Shown here piece by piece: positions 1 through 7,777 of a stretch of 63,345 nt of DNA (positions are counted from its first letter, which is position 1; every line of letters begins with the position of its first letter). A model generated the notes under the pieces. It did no database searches. It was not told the DNA's origin and was given only the letters and a program-made list of their open reading frames with translations. The position numbers and the translations under genes are program-made. The DNA comes from Oscillospiraceae bacterium (GTDB taxonomy: Bacteria; Bacillota; Clostridia; Oscillospirales; Oscillospiraceae): positions 1-63,345 of the forward strand of contig JABLYK010000010.1 of the NCBI GenBank assembly GCA_018265835.1. Direction: 5' to 3'.

Positions 1-54
1 CTGCTTGAACAATTTTTGCTCTTAATTATTGTCTAACTTTTTGGGGTCACTTCA
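1..54 (-). mobile_element. Tip of an IS3/IS150-like insertion sequence, running off the left edge
   Basis: Read on the minus strand, positions 54 to about 31 give TGAAGTGACCCC followed by AAAAAGTTAGACA. This resembles the terminal inverted repeats of IS3-family (IS150 group) elements, which start with TG and carry a CCCCAAAAAGTT core. The element body and transposase would lie outside the window. The recombinase fragment next to it loses family similarity about 60 bp from this tip, so an insertion or IS-mediated deletion probably cut it. The exact tip and any target duplication cannot be fixed from one end. Confidence 0.5.
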
Positions 55-515
55 CTCCGGCTTTGCCGGAGGTTTTGATTCATATTTTGCGGACACGGAC
101 ATAAGCAAAATTGAATGTTTTCTTTTTGGAAGTAGACCGCCACCCCGGCGGTTTTCAGACTGCGGCTGCTTGTAAGGGCATCCACGGTGTTCCGGGCGAA
201 CCGGGACAGAGATTTTGTAATGATCATGTCAATTTTTCCGCCCAGGGCATCGGCCACCATGCGGTTAAAACCGTCCCGATTGCGAACGGACAAGCCGGAA
301 ACGCCGTCATCGGTATACATTCCGGCAAAAAACCAGTCCGGGTGGCGTTGGATGTAGTCTGTGAAATACTCCCGCTGGGATTGCAAACTGTTCTCCTGGG
401 CTTCTTTCATGGTAGACACTCTGGCATAGGCCGCAACCAGCTTTTGGGGCGGCGGCTTCGTCGGAGTGGACGGCTTGGCAGGGAACTCAACCCGTGAAAT
501 TCTTTTCTCCTGCAA
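33..515 (-). pseudogene. Serine recombinase, N-terminal catalytic fragment (truncated)
   Basis: The frame encodes the resolvase/invertase catalytic domain of a large serine recombinase. VAAYARVST contains the nucleophile Ser at about residue 34, and ITKSLSRFARN is the typical conserved helix. Family members run to about 500 residues, with recombinase and zinc-ribbon domains after residue 150. Here family-like sequence stops after FQKENI (about residue 130), and the last 30 residues are unrelated and run into the IS tip. The domain that binds DNA is missing, so it should not be active. Its start overlaps the small upstream gene by 29 bases, a layout common in Firmicutes integrative elements. 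It is probably a relic of a departed or decayed element. Confidence 0.75.
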
Positions 516-681
516 TGCTGTTCACCTCCAGTTCCCCGATGAGTGCATGGTATTTCTCCGCTGCCGCTCTGAGTAGGTGGCGTACGTCTTTTTGGGCAAT
601 GACGCCTCGGGCTGCCAGGGTGGCAAATATGCTTTTGCAGAGCCGAAAGTTCACTTCCGATTCATATTCTGATTGGGTCAT
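487..681 (-). CDS. Small SHOCT-like protein preceding the recombinase
   Basis: This 64-residue protein has no signal peptide or membrane segment. Its central stretch (LAARGVIAQKDV) resembles the short helical SHOCT-type motif of small proteins encoded just upstream of large serine recombinases in Clostridia integrative elements. A good ribosome-binding site (AAAGGAGG) precedes the ATG at 681. It overlaps the recombinase start by 29 bases, suggesting translational coupling. The function is unknown; assignment rests on position and weak motif similarity. Confidence 0.55.
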   Translation of the reverse strand: MTQSEYESEVNFRLCKSIFATLAARGVIAQKDVRHLLRAAAEKYHALIGELEVNSIAGEKNFTG

Positions 682-999
682 AGTGATGCCTCCTTTAGAA
701 ACGACAGTATATTGTCAAAGCCTGGATAGTCAACAATCGAGACGGAAAGTTATCAGAAAGTTATCATTTAAGAAGTTTCCGCATAAGCCAACATTGCGAA
801 GAAAATAAACATCTTACTGGCATAGAGTTTCTAAGAAAAGTTCTTATAAAGTATAGACAATCTTATGTTATTTGTTGCGTTTCTTCTGAAACATAACAAA
901 CAGGCTTAAAAACATAAGACTTTGTCGAGAATTGTCTTGCGTTTTTTCTTCACTTCTTGAGTTGCTTGTGTTAAGATAAGTACGGAAGGAGGCAAAAGC
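682..999. other. Intergenic region with a nested imperfect inverted repeat (856-926)
   Basis: This AT-rich gap separates the divergent small gene and the AlbA_2 gene. Positions 856-869 (GACAATCTTATGTT) pair with 911-926, with a two-base bulge. Inside, TTTGTT (871-876) pairs with AACAAA (895-900), and GTTTC (879-883) pairs with GAAAC (888-892) around a TTCT loop. It could be an operator, a small RNA or a recombination site. No T-run follows, so it is not a classic terminator. The AlbA_2 gene has an AAGGAGG ribosome-binding site at about 985-991. Confidence 0.4.
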
Positions 1000-2472
1000 A
1001 TGGTTGAAAAGGAACTTCATGACTTTATTATGTTAATTCAGCAACGCGGTTGCGAAGAGCAGACTACAGAAGTGAAGGCGGCTCATTTTGGGTGCCCCGA
1101 AAAACTGTATGATACCATATCCTCTTTCTCCAATCAAAACAGTGGCGGAACATTTGTATTTGGTCTGGATGAAAAGAGCGGTTTTTCTAAGGTCGGCGTG
1201 TATGATGCCCAAGATCTTCAGAAAAAGGTGATGGAATACTGCGAACAAATGACCCCCGTAGTGCGGCCTGTATTTACAGTGTGCAATGAAGACGAACTGG
1301 TATTCGTTTCAGCAGAGATACCACCTTTGGATGTTGCGGACAGACCTTGCTTTAAGACGGCGAAAGGAAGACTGCAAGGCTCCTATATCCGCGTTGGCGA
1401 TGCTGATAAGCCGATGACAGAGTATGAAGTCTACAGCTACGAGGCTTTCCGAAAAAAATACCGGGATGATATTCGAGCCGCAGAGAGAGTATCTATCGAT
1501 ACGCTGGATCGTGACAAATTGAATGAATATCTCTCTCGTAAGAGAGCGGATCGTCCCAATCTTGCGCAATCTCCATTAGAACAGCAGTATGAATTCACTG
1601 GGATTACCAGGGAGCACCAAACCACGCTTGCCGCATTATTGCTGTTTGGTATATATCCACAGGCATATTATCCCCAACTGAGTATCATTGCAACTTGTGT
1701 GCCAGGCAATGAAATGGGTAATGTTGATTTGACCGGCAATCGGTTTACAGATACCAAACGGATTGAGGGCACTTTGCCGGATATGTTGGACGGGGCGCTG
1801 GCGTTTGTTCGCAAAAATATGCGGACTGCCACTAAGATTGATACAAAAACCGGTGCAAGAATTGACTTGCCGCAATACCCTATGGATGCAGTTCGTGAAG
1901 CAGTACTCAATGCGCTGGTTCACAGGGACTACAGTTTCCACACGGAAGGAATGCCAATACAGCTTGTGATGTATTTGGATCGAATGGAAATCATCAATCC
2001 CGGTGGCCTGTATGGGCGGCTTACCGTCGATCAACTTGGTCATGCACAGCCAGACACGCGCAACCCGGTTTTGGTTACGGCAATGGAGACGCTGGGAAAA
2101 ACAGAAAATCGGTACTCCGGAATTCCCACGATTCGATATGCAATGAAGAAAAGATCGTTGCCAGAACCTCGGTTCATAGATTCGCGGGGAACATTTAAGG
2201 TTATCCTGTATCATCAGAGTGCGGATGCGGCTGCACAGAATCCAGTTCAATCCATTAAACCGCCGAAAGGCATTCAGGATGATAAAGGATTGATAGATTT
2301 TTGCCGTACGCCAAGAAGTCGGGCAGAGATAATTGAATATCTGGAAATTGCATCCGGTCAATATGCGCTTCGACGCTATCTTGACCCATTGATTGAATCT
2401 GGAGCAATTCTGCTGACATTACCTGATACACCACGCAGTCCGAAACAAAAATATGTAACTGCAGAAAAGTAG
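1000..2472 (+). CDS. AlbA_2 (Schlafen-type) DNA-binding / GHKL ATP-binding regulator
   Basis: This 490-residue protein has the layout of AlbA_2-domain transcriptional regulators. The N-terminal domain (about 18-130) carries TEVKAA and then NSGGTFVFGLDE, matching the ExK...N.GG...G pattern of the Schlafen AlbA_2 fold. The C-terminal ATPase-like part has AVREAVLNALVHRDY (about 295-310) and EIINPGGLYG (about 333), the GHKL-type HATPase_c_4 signature. A winged-helix-like tail follows (about 425-490). Such proteins are common in accessory islands and have been proposed as regulators or defence-linked proteins; the target is unknown. It sits between recombinase remnants and an ADP-ribosylglycohydrolase, with GC lower than the core genes downstream. 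Confidence 0.8.
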   Translation: MVEKELHDFIMLIQQRGCEEQTTEVKAAHFGCPEKLYDTISSFSNQNSGGTFVFGLDEKSGFSKVGVYDAQDLQKKVMEYCEQMTPVVRPVFTVCNEDELVFVSAEIPPLDVADRPCFKTAKGRLQGSYIRVGDADKPMTEYEVYSYEAFRKKYRDDIRAAERVSIDTLDRDKLNEYLSRKRADRPNLAQSPLEQQYEFTGITREHQTTLAALLLFGIYPQAYYPQLSIIATCVPGNEMGNVDLTGNRFTDTKRIEGTLPDMLDGALAFVRKNMRTATKIDTKTGARIDLPQYPMDAVREAVLNALVHRDYSFHTEGMPIQLVMYLDRMEIINPGGLYGRLTVDQLGHAQPDTRNPVLVTAMETLGKTENRYSGIPTIRYAMKKRSLPEPRFIDSRGTFKVILYHQSADAAAQNPVQSIKPPKGIQDDKGLIDFCRTPRSRAEIIEYLEIASGQYALRRYLDPLIESGAILLTLPDTPRSPKQKYVTAEK

Positions 2473-2481
2473 CAGAAAGGC

Positions 2482-2511
2482 TTGACTGACGGAGAATTGG
2501 TCATGTGATAT
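2482..2511 (+). promoter_or_regulatory. Predicted sigma-A promoter for the ADP-ribosylglycohydrolase
   Basis: TTGACT (2482-2487) and TGATAT (2506-2511) lie 18 bases apart, just after the AlbA_2 stop codon. The leader of about 115 bases contains a possible 14-codon reading frame (ATG at 2573, stop at 2615-2617) preceded by a G-rich stretch. Confidence 0.45.
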
Positions 2512-2634
2512 GATAAGAACGTAATCAGGGGTATACACCGGTTGAAATTTACGAGGCGGGGGTTCAGACCTCATGGATGAGAAGGATCGGCGGATTTTGC
2601 AACTGCAGATCCTATAATGGAGGGACATACCATA

Positions 2635-3591
2635 ATGAATGACGAATTAAGCAGCCTCAAATCCGCCATGCTGGGTCACGCTGTGGCGGATGCCATGGGG
2701 GTGCCGGTAGAGTTTGAGAGCCGGGAAACGCTAAAAAAAGATCCGGTGACCGGGTATCGGGGTTACGGCTCACATTCGGTTCCGGCGGGAACCTGGTCGG
2801 ACGATACCAGCATGAACCTGGCATCTCTGGACAGCTTGAGTCGGGGACTGGACTATGGGGATATGCTGGAGCGGTTCTGCCGGTGGAAGAACCAGGCCGC
2901 CTATACGGCAACAGACGAAGTATTTGACATGGGCATTTCCACAGTCGAAGCCTTGCGCCGGTTTGAACGGGGCACAACGCCTCTGGAATGCGGCGGCACG
3001 GGGGAGCATGACAATGGCAACGGTTCTCTCATGCGGATCATCCCGGCGGTGTTCTACTGCAAATATCGGATGACCAATGCTGCCCTCCCAGAAAAGCTCA
3101 CTGTAATCCACAACATTTCCGCCCTGACCCATGCCCATCCCCGGTCGAAAATAGCCTGCGGCATTTATGCCTTTGTACTGTGGGCACTTCTTGACACCGG
3201 GGATAAAACCGCCATCGCCAATGGCCTGCGTTTAGCGGAAGCCTTTTACAGGAATGAACCGGAATTTCAGCAGGAATTTCCCCGCTACAAGCGGACTTTC
3301 CAAATGGCAGATACTCTGCCTCTGGAGGAAACGATCCGAAGCGGCGGCTATGTTGTGGACACTCTGGAAGCGGCACTGTGGTGCCTTCTCACCACCGAAA
3401 ATTACCGGGACTGCGTTCTCAAAGCGGTGAATCTGGGCAGGGATACGGATACCGTGGCCGCCGTTGCCGGAGGCCTGGCCGGTGTTCTCTACGGTGCGGA
3501 GGACATTCCGGAGGAATGGCTGGATGGCCTGATCCGCCGGGAAGCGATCGAGAAGCTCTGTAAGCAGTTTGCCGAATCTAAAGCATCCTAA
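2635..3591 (+). CDS. ADP-ribosylglycohydrolase family protein
   Basis: This 318-residue protein removes ADP-ribose from modified proteins or small molecules if it acts like its family. Signatures appear in the expected order. AVADAMGVPVEFE is near the N-terminus. WSDDTSM supplies the Asp pair for the two Mg ions. GNGSLMR and THAHPRS are in the middle, and LGRDTDTVAAVAGG (about 275) is the second metal-binding loop. Length is normal for DraG/ARH-type enzymes. The start at 2635 is preferred over 2617 because GGAGGG at 2619-2624 then lies ten bases upstream. No partner ADP-ribosyltransferase is visible in the window. Its island neighbours suggest an accessory or defence role, which is inference. 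Confidence 0.88.
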   Translation: MNDELSSLKSAMLGHAVADAMGVPVEFESRETLKKDPVTGYRGYGSHSVPAGTWSDDTSMNLASLDSLSRGLDYGDMLERFCRWKNQAAYTATDEVFDMGISTVEALRRFERGTTPLECGGTGEHDNGNGSLMRIIPAVFYCKYRMTNAALPEKLTVIHNISALTHAHPRSKIACGIYAFVLWALLDTGDKTAIANGLRLAEAFYRNEPEFQQEFPRYKRTFQMADTLPLEETIRSGGYVVDTLEAALWCLLTTENYRDCVLKAVNLGRDTDTVAAVAGGLAGVLYGAEDIPEEWLDGLIRREAIEKLCKQFAESKAS

Positions 3592-3889
3592 ACCAAGCGC
3601 ACGCTACCCCATCCGGTGTGGAGCGACTACTTTCATTGACTGGTGCAAACCGTTCTCGGGGAGAAAGTCAAAGCCTCTGAAAAGTTGAACGTTGTCATAA
3701 AAAGTCGCTTGAAAAAGTTTGTGTTTTTATCAAGAAGTCCCTTGAAAAAGTTGCATCTTGCGAGTTGCTGTTTCAGTGTCCTTTCTGTCCCCATTGTCCC
3801 CGCACATTAAAACCGAACCCATAAAATAATGCACCACGCCCTCAAAGCATGGTGCATTGTATCAAATAGCAGTAAGTTTGCCAAATCAG

Positions 3890-3928
3890 TTACCGTTGTT
3901 GATACAATATCAGCAACGGTAATTTTTT
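3890..3928 (+). terminator. Rho-independent terminator
   Basis: TTACCGTTGTTGATA (3890-3904) pairs with TATCAGCAACGGTAA (3908-3922) around a CAA loop. One T-G wobble is present, and six T follow. It probably ends transcription from the ADP-ribosylglycohydrolase side. Confidence 0.75.
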
Positions 3929-3939
3929 ATTGGCAGCGC

Positions 3940-3984
3940 AAAGGCTCCCCATCACCGGAGATCATCCAGTGATGGGGAGCCTTT
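3940..3984. terminator. Strong 16-bp hairpin, probable terminator for the convergent gene
   Basis: AAAGGCTCCCCATCAC (3940-3955) pairs perfectly with GTGATGGGGAGCCTTT (3969-3984) around a 13-base loop. It lies about 95 bases beyond the 3' end of the minus-strand gene. In that direction it is followed by TGCGCTGCCAATAAAAAATT rather than a clean T-run, so termination is likely but not certain. Confidence 0.5.
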
Positions 3985-4079
3985 GTGCGTCTATGCATAA
4001 ATATCAATTCTGATGCCGGATCTCAGTTCCGCGGCGGGTATGCGCGTTTAACAGGCTGCACCCTTACGCCGCAGCTCAT

Positions 4080-5099
4080 TCACGGAATGAGGCTCATTGC
4101 GTAACGCAGAAATCCGACAGCTTTTTCGCCGCGCAGGAGGTAACCGTCGGGCAAGGCGAGGATATCTTTGAACCTGCTTCTGAAGCTATCGACTGCGAAG
4201 GGTGTATTCAGATAGGTAAGCTCCCCGGAGTTTGCGGGAATTACGCAGACAAGACCGCCGTTGTAGGCGATGACACCGTTGGAATCTCGGATGTTGAGTA
4301 CCGGATTGACATCTGTCAGTACATATATGAAGATTCTTCCACCCTCAACAGAGTGGATAATGTTGTTCATCAGCGTTCTCCTGGACTCGGGGCTGATGAT
4401 GATGGGCTCGTAGTTATCAGGACTTAAGCGCGCTCTGCCACTGCGGCAGAAGTCTATTATCACTGACTCATAGTAGATGTGATTGATATGGCTGCTGCCG
4501 GAGTTCCTCAACATAGCACTCCACTTTAGACGCTCAAGGTCTCTGCCCTGCTTTAGCAGATCGCTCTGAAATTCATCATCCAAAATGCAGTCTATGTTCG
4601 AAATAAGCATCTCATTCCTTAGTACACTGATGGGTGCGCCGTCGTTGGGTGCAAAGAACTTGAAGAGGTAACGCTCATACCGGCTGTCGCCGCCGCACGA
4701 GTCAAACCTGCGCCCATGCAGTAGTGACATAACTGCGTCGTACTGAATGTTCACGTCAGAAACGTCAGATGAATATGCGGGGAAGGAGCTTCCAAGCACA
4801 CCGAAGGCTTTTACAAGCATGGCGCAGTCTCGCACGATACACAGCAGATCGGCGCATTCGTGGCGAGAGATGTTTGCCTCACTTATGTCCACCTCGACTG
4901 ACGGGATCTGCAAGCAGGCCTTGAAAATAAAGCGGCAGTAGCCGGCGGACGAGGAAAAGTTTGCCGGATCATAGAAGATGTGCATTTTTAAGCTGCGGCC
5001 TGGAACTTCCTTCAGCAGGGAGCCTAAAAATGAAGCGACGCGGAGAAATGAGTGCGCGGAGATCAATATTTCGAGTTCATCTGCCGAACTCTCATTCAA
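4080..5099 (-). CDS. C-terminal part of a frameshifted HTH regulator
   Basis: This 339-residue frame has no family I can name. It looks soluble and resembles the effector half of a regulator. The assigned start is TTG at 5099, but the frame stays open upstream to about 5160, adding sensible residues (WENWDACLERFLLSA). It therefore looks like the continuation of the 5120-5515 frame after a one-base change, not an independent gene. The rejoined protein would be about 478 residues: an N-terminal helix-turn-helix plus this domain. It faces the flavoenzyme cassette across a promoter region, so control of that cassette is the obvious guess. Whether the break is real or a sequencing error cannot be told here. 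Confidence 0.6.
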   Translation of the reverse strand: MNESSADELEILISAHSFLRVASFLGSLLKEVPGRSLKMHIFYDPANFSSSAGYCRFIFKACLQIPSVEVDISEANISRHECADLLCIVRDCAMLVKAFGVLGSSFPAYSSDVSDVNIQYDAVMSLLHGRRFDSCGGDSRYERYLFKFFAPNDGAPISVLRNEMLISNIDCILDDEFQSDLLKQGRDLERLKWSAMLRNSGSSHINHIYYESVIIDFCRSGRARLSPDNYEPIIISPESRRTLMNNIIHSVEGGRIFIYVLTDVNPVLNIRDSNGVIAYNGGLVCVIPANSGELTYLNTPFAVDSFRSRFKDILALPDGYLLRGEKAVGFLRYAMSLIP

Positions 5100-5119
5100 C
5101 GCGCTGAGCAGGAAACGCT

Positions 5120-5515
5120 CTAAACAGGCGTCCCAATTTTCCCATGCGCAGCATCAAAGCGCTCCGATGAATTGAAGGCAAAGCTGCGTGTATCGTCGGA
5201 GTCGGAGTCGGATCTGTCCCGCGTGTATGAATTTAGGAGATAGTCCGCCAGTGGCTGCACGGTGCTTTCTGCCGTAACGCCATGCGGTACGCCAATGAGT
5301 CCCTGCAATGCACGCAGTTCCTTATCGGATGCACTATTGCAGCTGTATTTGGCAATGCCGGCGCAGATCTGTTCAATATTTCCTTCGGCAGGGGCCTTAG
5401 TACCACCTATCCACTTTGATACATATGAGATGTCGTAACCAAGATGATTGGCGAGCGATGTCATTTTTATATGACACACGTTGAGTATTTGCCGAAGGTC
5501 GCTGCCGAAGCTCAT
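5120..5515 (-). CDS. N-terminal HTH part of the frameshifted regulator
   Basis: The first 65 residues form an XRE-like helix-turn-helix: SLANHLGYDISYVSKWIGG is a recognition-helix pattern followed by a wing-like turn. Helical sequence follows to residue 125, then the frame stops at 5120-5122 with HGKIGTPV. Adding one base in the G3A4 run near 5137-5143 (minus strand GGGAAAATT) would join it to the downstream frame. A GAGGGGG ribosome-binding site precedes the ATG at 5515. Similar HTH proteins often stand opposite flavoenzyme genes in gut anaerobes (from memory, not checked). As it stands, only the DNA-binding half would be made in this frame. Confidence 0.7.
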   Translation of the reverse strand: MSFGSDLRQILNVCHIKMTSLANHLGYDISYVSKWIGGTKAPAEGNIEQICAGIAKYSCNSASDKELRALQGLIGVPHGVTAESTVQPLADYLLNSYTRDRSDSDSDDTRSFAFNSSERFDAAHGKIGTPV

Positions 5516-5611
5516 ATTGCCCCCTCTCCAGGATCGTCACACTATTATCAAACAATATATTATTAATATTAGCACAAACCGCTCTGGCATGCAAACAACT
5601 TTTTGTCATAT

Positions 5612-5728
5612 TTGACGATAACAGGGGCTTGACTTATTTCTACGCTCAACAGTCAAATTGTTGACCAATATTGACCTAAATACAGCGTGTTCGGCAAGTA
5701 ATGTCAAGGCTCTGCGCTTGATAGTCAA
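5612..5728. promoter_or_regulatory. Cluster of seven TTGAC/GTCAA elements, candidate operator array
   Basis: TTGAC occurs on the plus strand at 5612, 5629, 5661 and 5671, and as GTCAA at 5652, 5703 and 5724. That is seven copies in 117 bases, where chance predicts about 0.2. Positions 5652-5665 form a palindrome, GTCAA-ATTG-TTGAC, and the copy at 5671 follows one helical turn after 5661. The array lies between the divergent HTH regulator and the flavoenzyme. Some copies could be -35 boxes rather than regulator sites. Confidence 0.55.
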
Positions 5729-5746
5729 TTAACAAACATATATCCT
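5718..5746 (+). promoter_or_regulatory. Predicted promoter of the OYE-SDR-MFS operon
   Basis: TTGATA (5718-5723) and TATCCT (5741-5746) are separated by 17 bases and lie about 50 bases before the flavoenzyme start. The last GTCAA element overlaps the spacer, consistent with regulation at this promoter. Confidence 0.45.
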
Positions 5747-5794
5747 TTAATCAGGAAACAGCCCCAAAACCCAAATGAAAGGATAAGTTGTAAA

Positions 5795-7741
5795 ATGTCT
5801 ATCTTATTTGAGCCCTTTGACCTGGGCCGCCTGCACATTAAGAACAGGTACGCAGTGTGTCCCATGGGAACTATCCACGGCGCTGACGGTGGCGTAAACG
5901 AAGCGCAGAAGGCCTATATAGTTGAAAGAGCCAAAGGCGGCTTCGGTCTGATCTATCCCTCTGCACATACAGTCTCAATGAAGTACGAGCTGCCGAGCTT
6001 CTCTGGCAACTTCCTGTGCACCGACAGTCATCAGATCGCACTGAAGGGTCTCGTCGACGAGGTTCACAAGTATGGTGCGCTCTTTGCCGTGCAGCTTACT
6101 CCGGGCTACGGCCGCGTCAACGTCGGTTTCCCCTTTGAGTGCAAGGGTATCTCCGGCGTTACCACGCACGTCTCCGCAAGCGACAACAGCGTATTCTATC
6201 ACCCCGATTACAAATGCAAGCCTCTCAGCATTGATGAAATACACGAGCTGGTCGATTGCATGGGTAAGGCTGCGGTCAGAGCAAAAGCCGCCGGCGTTGA
6301 CGTCGTGGAGATCCACGCTTACGGCGGATACTTGATTGATCAGTTTATGAGCAAGATATGGAACCGCCGCACCGATGAATACGGCGGCAGTTTCGAAAAC
6401 CGTATGCGTTTCTTCTTTGAGTGCTACAACGCCGTGCGTGAGGCAGTTGGACCCGACTTCCCGCTGAGCGTAAAATTTACGCCTCAGCACGAGATCCCCG
6501 GCGGCCGCACCCTTGAGGACGAAGGCCTCAAGATAGCCAAGATGCTCGACGAGATGGACATAGAGTACATTCACCTCGACGACGGCTGCTACGAGCGTTG
6601 GAATAAGGCCATACCCGGTGCCTACGACAAAGCCGGCGGCTGCGTAGAAATAGCGAAAAAGCTTCGCGAGGCCGGCATCAAGAAGCCCTTCATGATCCAG
6701 GACAAGATGGTAGACCCCAATATGGCAGAGGCTGCTGTCAAGAATGGCTTTGCCGCCATAGTCGGCCTGGGCAAGCAGTCAATTGCAGACCCCCACTATC
6801 CCGAAAAGCTCGAGCGCGGCGCTATCGTCGACATTAACTTCTGCACTGCCTGCTTAGAGTGCCTCAACAAGGCTGACGGCGCTGACAGCTGTGCCGTTAA
6901 TCCCTACTACAAGCACGAGCTGGAATACAAGCTTGAACCCACCAAAAATCCGCGCAAAATACTGATCATCGGCGGCGGCCCCGTCGGAATGTATACCGCG
7001 AAAATTGCCGCAGAAGTTGGTCACAAAGTGGAGCTCTGGGAGAAGAGCACTACTCTCGGCGGCAATGTCAACGCAGCCGGCGGCCCCGACTTCAAAATTG
7101 ATATGCGCCGCTTCAACGAGAATCTCCAGAAGCAGGTCTACAAGGCCGGAGTTTCGGTGCATCTCATGAAGGAAGCCGACAAAGATTCCGTCGCCGCCCT
7201 TGAGCCCGATGTGGTCATTGTAGCCGCAGGTTCCGTTCCCTTTACACCGCCCATTCCCGGTGCTGACAGGGACTGCGTGGTAAACGCTGTAGATGTGCTC
7301 ACCGGCAAATGCGGCACCGGCGACAATGTGGTCGTTATCGGCGGCGGCGAGGTCGGCTTTGAGGCAGCTCTAGACCTGACGAGGAAGGGCAAGACCGTCA
7401 TCCTCTTAGAGATGCAGGATCAGATTCTCACGGGCTCAATGGCTATGAACCAGCGCATGAGCCTGCTCGACATGATAAAGGAGCACAACATCTCCTATAA
7501 GGTCAGCACCAGCGTGACCGAGATAGGCGACGGTTTCCTTACGGCATCGGACGCCGAGGGCAGCAAGAATTATCCCTGCGACACCGTTGTTATGGCAACC
7601 GGCTTCAGGAGCAGCTCTGCCCTTGCGGACGAACTCAAGGCAGCCGGATTAAATGTCTTTACAATAGGCGACTATAACAGTCCGCGCAAAGTCATCTTCG
7701 CCACGAACGAAGGTTTCAAAATTATCAGAGAACTTGCTTAA
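5795..7741 (+). CDS. Old Yellow Enzyme family NAD(P)H-dependent enoate-type reductase (FMN, 4Fe-4S, FAD)
   Basis: This 648-residue protein has the full 2-enoate reductase / BaiCD-BaiH architecture. An N-terminal FMN TIM barrel (1-340) includes RTDEYGGSFENR. A cysteine cluster (CTACLEC about 350-356, then a further Cys about 367) should bind a [4Fe-4S] centre. C-terminal Rossmann folds follow (IIGGGPVGM about 389, VIGGGEVGFEAA about 512) for FAD and NAD(P)H. Such enzymes reduce activated C=C bonds of enoates, bile-acid or steroid intermediates in anaerobes. The substrate-anchor motif reads HAYGGYL (174-180): His is kept, but the usual His/Asn three residues later is Gly. AAAGGA lies eleven bases before the ATG. 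It starts a three-gene operon with an SDR and a transporter; the substrate is unknown. Confidence 0.9.
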   Translation: MSILFEPFDLGRLHIKNRYAVCPMGTIHGADGGVNEAQKAYIVERAKGGFGLIYPSAHTVSMKYELPSFSGNFLCTDSHQIALKGLVDEVHKYGALFAVQLTPGYGRVNVGFPFECKGISGVTTHVSASDNSVFYHPDYKCKPLSIDEIHELVDCMGKAAVRAKAAGVDVVEIHAYGGYLIDQFMSKIWNRRTDEYGGSFENRMRFFFECYNAVREAVGPDFPLSVKFTPQHEIPGGRTLEDEGLKIAKMLDEMDIEYIHLDDGCYERWNKAIPGAYDKAGGCVEIAKKLREAGIKKPFMIQDKMVDPNMAEAAVKNGFAAIVGLGKQSIADPHYPEKLERGAIVDINFCTACLECLNKADGADSCAVNPYYKHELEYKLEPTKNPRKILIIGGGPVGMYTAKIAAEVGHKVELWEKSTTLGGNVNAAGGPDFKIDMRRFNENLQKQVYKAGVSVHLMKEADKDSVAALEPDVVIVAAGSVPFTPPIPGADRDCVVNAVDVLTGKCGTGDNVVVIGGGEVGFEAALDLTRKGKTVILLEMQDQILTGSMAMNQRMSLLDMIKEHNISYKVSTSVTEIGDGFLTASDAEGSKNYPCDTVVMATGFRSSSALADELKAAGLNVFTIGDYNSPRKVIFATNEGFKIIRELA

Positions 7742-7777
7742 ATAAAACACATAAAAATGTAAAAAGGAGTATGTATC

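Larger units (their letters stand above)
3592..4079. other. Gene-free gap with short repeats and three hairpins
   Basis: No convincing gene is seen here. Three degenerate 16-18 base units start at 3671, 3702 and 3735, about 32 bases apart. The last two are AAGTCGCTTGAAAAAGTT and AAGTCCCTTGAAAAAGTT. They are followed by three separate inverted repeats: AATGCACCA (3828-3836) with TGGTGCATT (3850-3858), a terminator at 3890-3928, and a 16-bp stem at 3940-3984. Base composition is mixed, consistent with a junction between acquired segments. Confidence 0.5.
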
